Origin: Acidiferrobacterales bacterium
Lineage (GTDB): Bacteria > Pseudomonadota > Gammaproteobacteria > Arenicellales > JAJDZL01
DNA length: 64,000 nt
Assembly: GCA_028820695.1 (NCBI GenBank)
Contig: JAPPIB010000013.1
Span: 1-64,000, forward strand
Direction: 5' to 3'
Shown: positions 63,742 to 64,000 of the stretch, piece after piece
Layout: each line of letters begins with the position of its first letter
How positions within the stretch are numbered: the stretch's first letter is position 1
The notes under the pieces: model-generated
Told to the model about the DNA's origin: nothing
The model's input: the letters and a program-made list of their open reading frames with translations, nothing else
Databases searched by the model: none
Program-made: the position numbers and the translations under genes

Positions 63742-64000
63742 GATGCCGATTCCGGCTTCTTGCCAGTGCCGCCCATGATTTTTGCAATGACCGCCATTCT
63801 GACGGCGATGCCGTTGGAGACTTGGGAGAGAATGACCGAGCGTGAACCGTCGGCGACGGATGATGCGATTTCAAGACCCCGATTGATCGGGCCTGGATGC
63901 ATGACGATCGCGTCCGGTTTCGCCAGTTTCAGTTTTTCTTCGGTCAGACCGTAACACTGATAATATTCCCTCGGGCTTGGGACCAACTGACCCTCCATAC
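63738..64000 (-). CDS. pyrB: Aspartate carbamoyltransferase, C-terminal part (runs off the window)
   Basis: The last 87 or so codons of PyrB; the gene continues beyond the right edge. [60 protein letters not shown] holds the family signature HPGPINRG, which binds aspartate and carbamoyl phosphate. An ATG lies near the edge at 63998, but it is internal. PyrB starts pyrimidine synthesis. It is translationally coupled to pyrC' (ATGA overlap), the layout seen where the two proteins form one complex. Confidence 0.95.
   Translation of the reverse strand, partial: MEGQLVPSPREYYQCYGLTEEKLKLAKPDAIVMHPGPINRGLEIASSVADGSRSVILSQVSNGIAVRMAVIAKIMGGTGKKPESAS

Noticed and set aside
1-64000. CRISPR array
   Set aside because: No regularly spaced short repeats with spacers and no cas genes were seen; the six boundary repeats are far apart and irregular.

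Overview
The window looks like a chromosomal segment of a gammaproteobacterium, probably a free-living or host-associated marine-type lineage not represented by the common model genera. The main evidence is the right half: a single housekeeping rpoD, mutY and yggX close together, proC followed by yggT, and pyrB overlapping a catalytically dead dihydroorotase (the PyrC' arrangement of pseudomonads and relatives). Two complete tripartite tricarboxylate (Tct) transporters and a cluster of catabolic enzymes fit a metabolically versatile heterotroph. No species can be named from the sequence.

Bases 1 to about 25,600 form an AT-rich accessory island of defence and toxin-antitoxin genes. In order: a large SF2 helicase whose 5' end seems frameshifted; a 1,445-residue protein joining an Hsp90/sacsin-type GHKL ATPase to an HNH nuclease; a GIY-YIG protein; three small unknown genes; a one-chain GmrSD-like (DUF262/DUF1524) enzyme; a small unknown gene; the stump of a PD-(D/E)XK protein; a predicted nuclease of the pPIWI-associated type; an McrBC pair; a decayed serine recombinase; an AbiE pair; DinJ-YafQ; HigBA; and a second AbiE pair. 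A degenerate repeat of about 31 to 35 bp occurs six times on the + strand (8329, 14066, 20961, 21758, 22711, 25592) and falls only between modules. Two copies are identical over 31 bp and bracket DinJ-YafQ exactly. This suggests that the island was built from exchangeable modules joined at a common site. Inverted-repeat ends of an insertion sequence, including a 118-bp MITE-like palindrome, lie at 13.85 to 14.45 kb.

Bases 24,442 to 44,618 are catabolic. A GntR/FCD regulator and a methyltransferase-HNH fusion (a further defence candidate) stand at the border. Then come an operon of extradiol dioxygenase and tctCBA, the divergent aldehyde dehydrogenase and sulfatase, a glutamine-synthetase-like ligase with a cytochrome P450 and an acetoacetate-decarboxylase-family protein, and a fumarylacetoacetate-hydrolase-family gene. 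Together these resemble part of a homoprotocatechuate-type meta-cleavage route with import of an organic acid. A HipA fragment, an EamA exporter, a CocE-type hydrolase and a PLP dehydratase follow.

Bases 45,005 to 64,000 are mostly core: rpoD; a second tctCBA operon; a sterol-desaturase-family hydroxylase; tRNA-Phe; an ABC importer with an alcohol dehydrogenase; yggX; mutY; xthA; an AmpG-like permease; yggT-proC; a YbaK-type deacylase; and pyrC'-pyrB, with pyrB running off the right edge.
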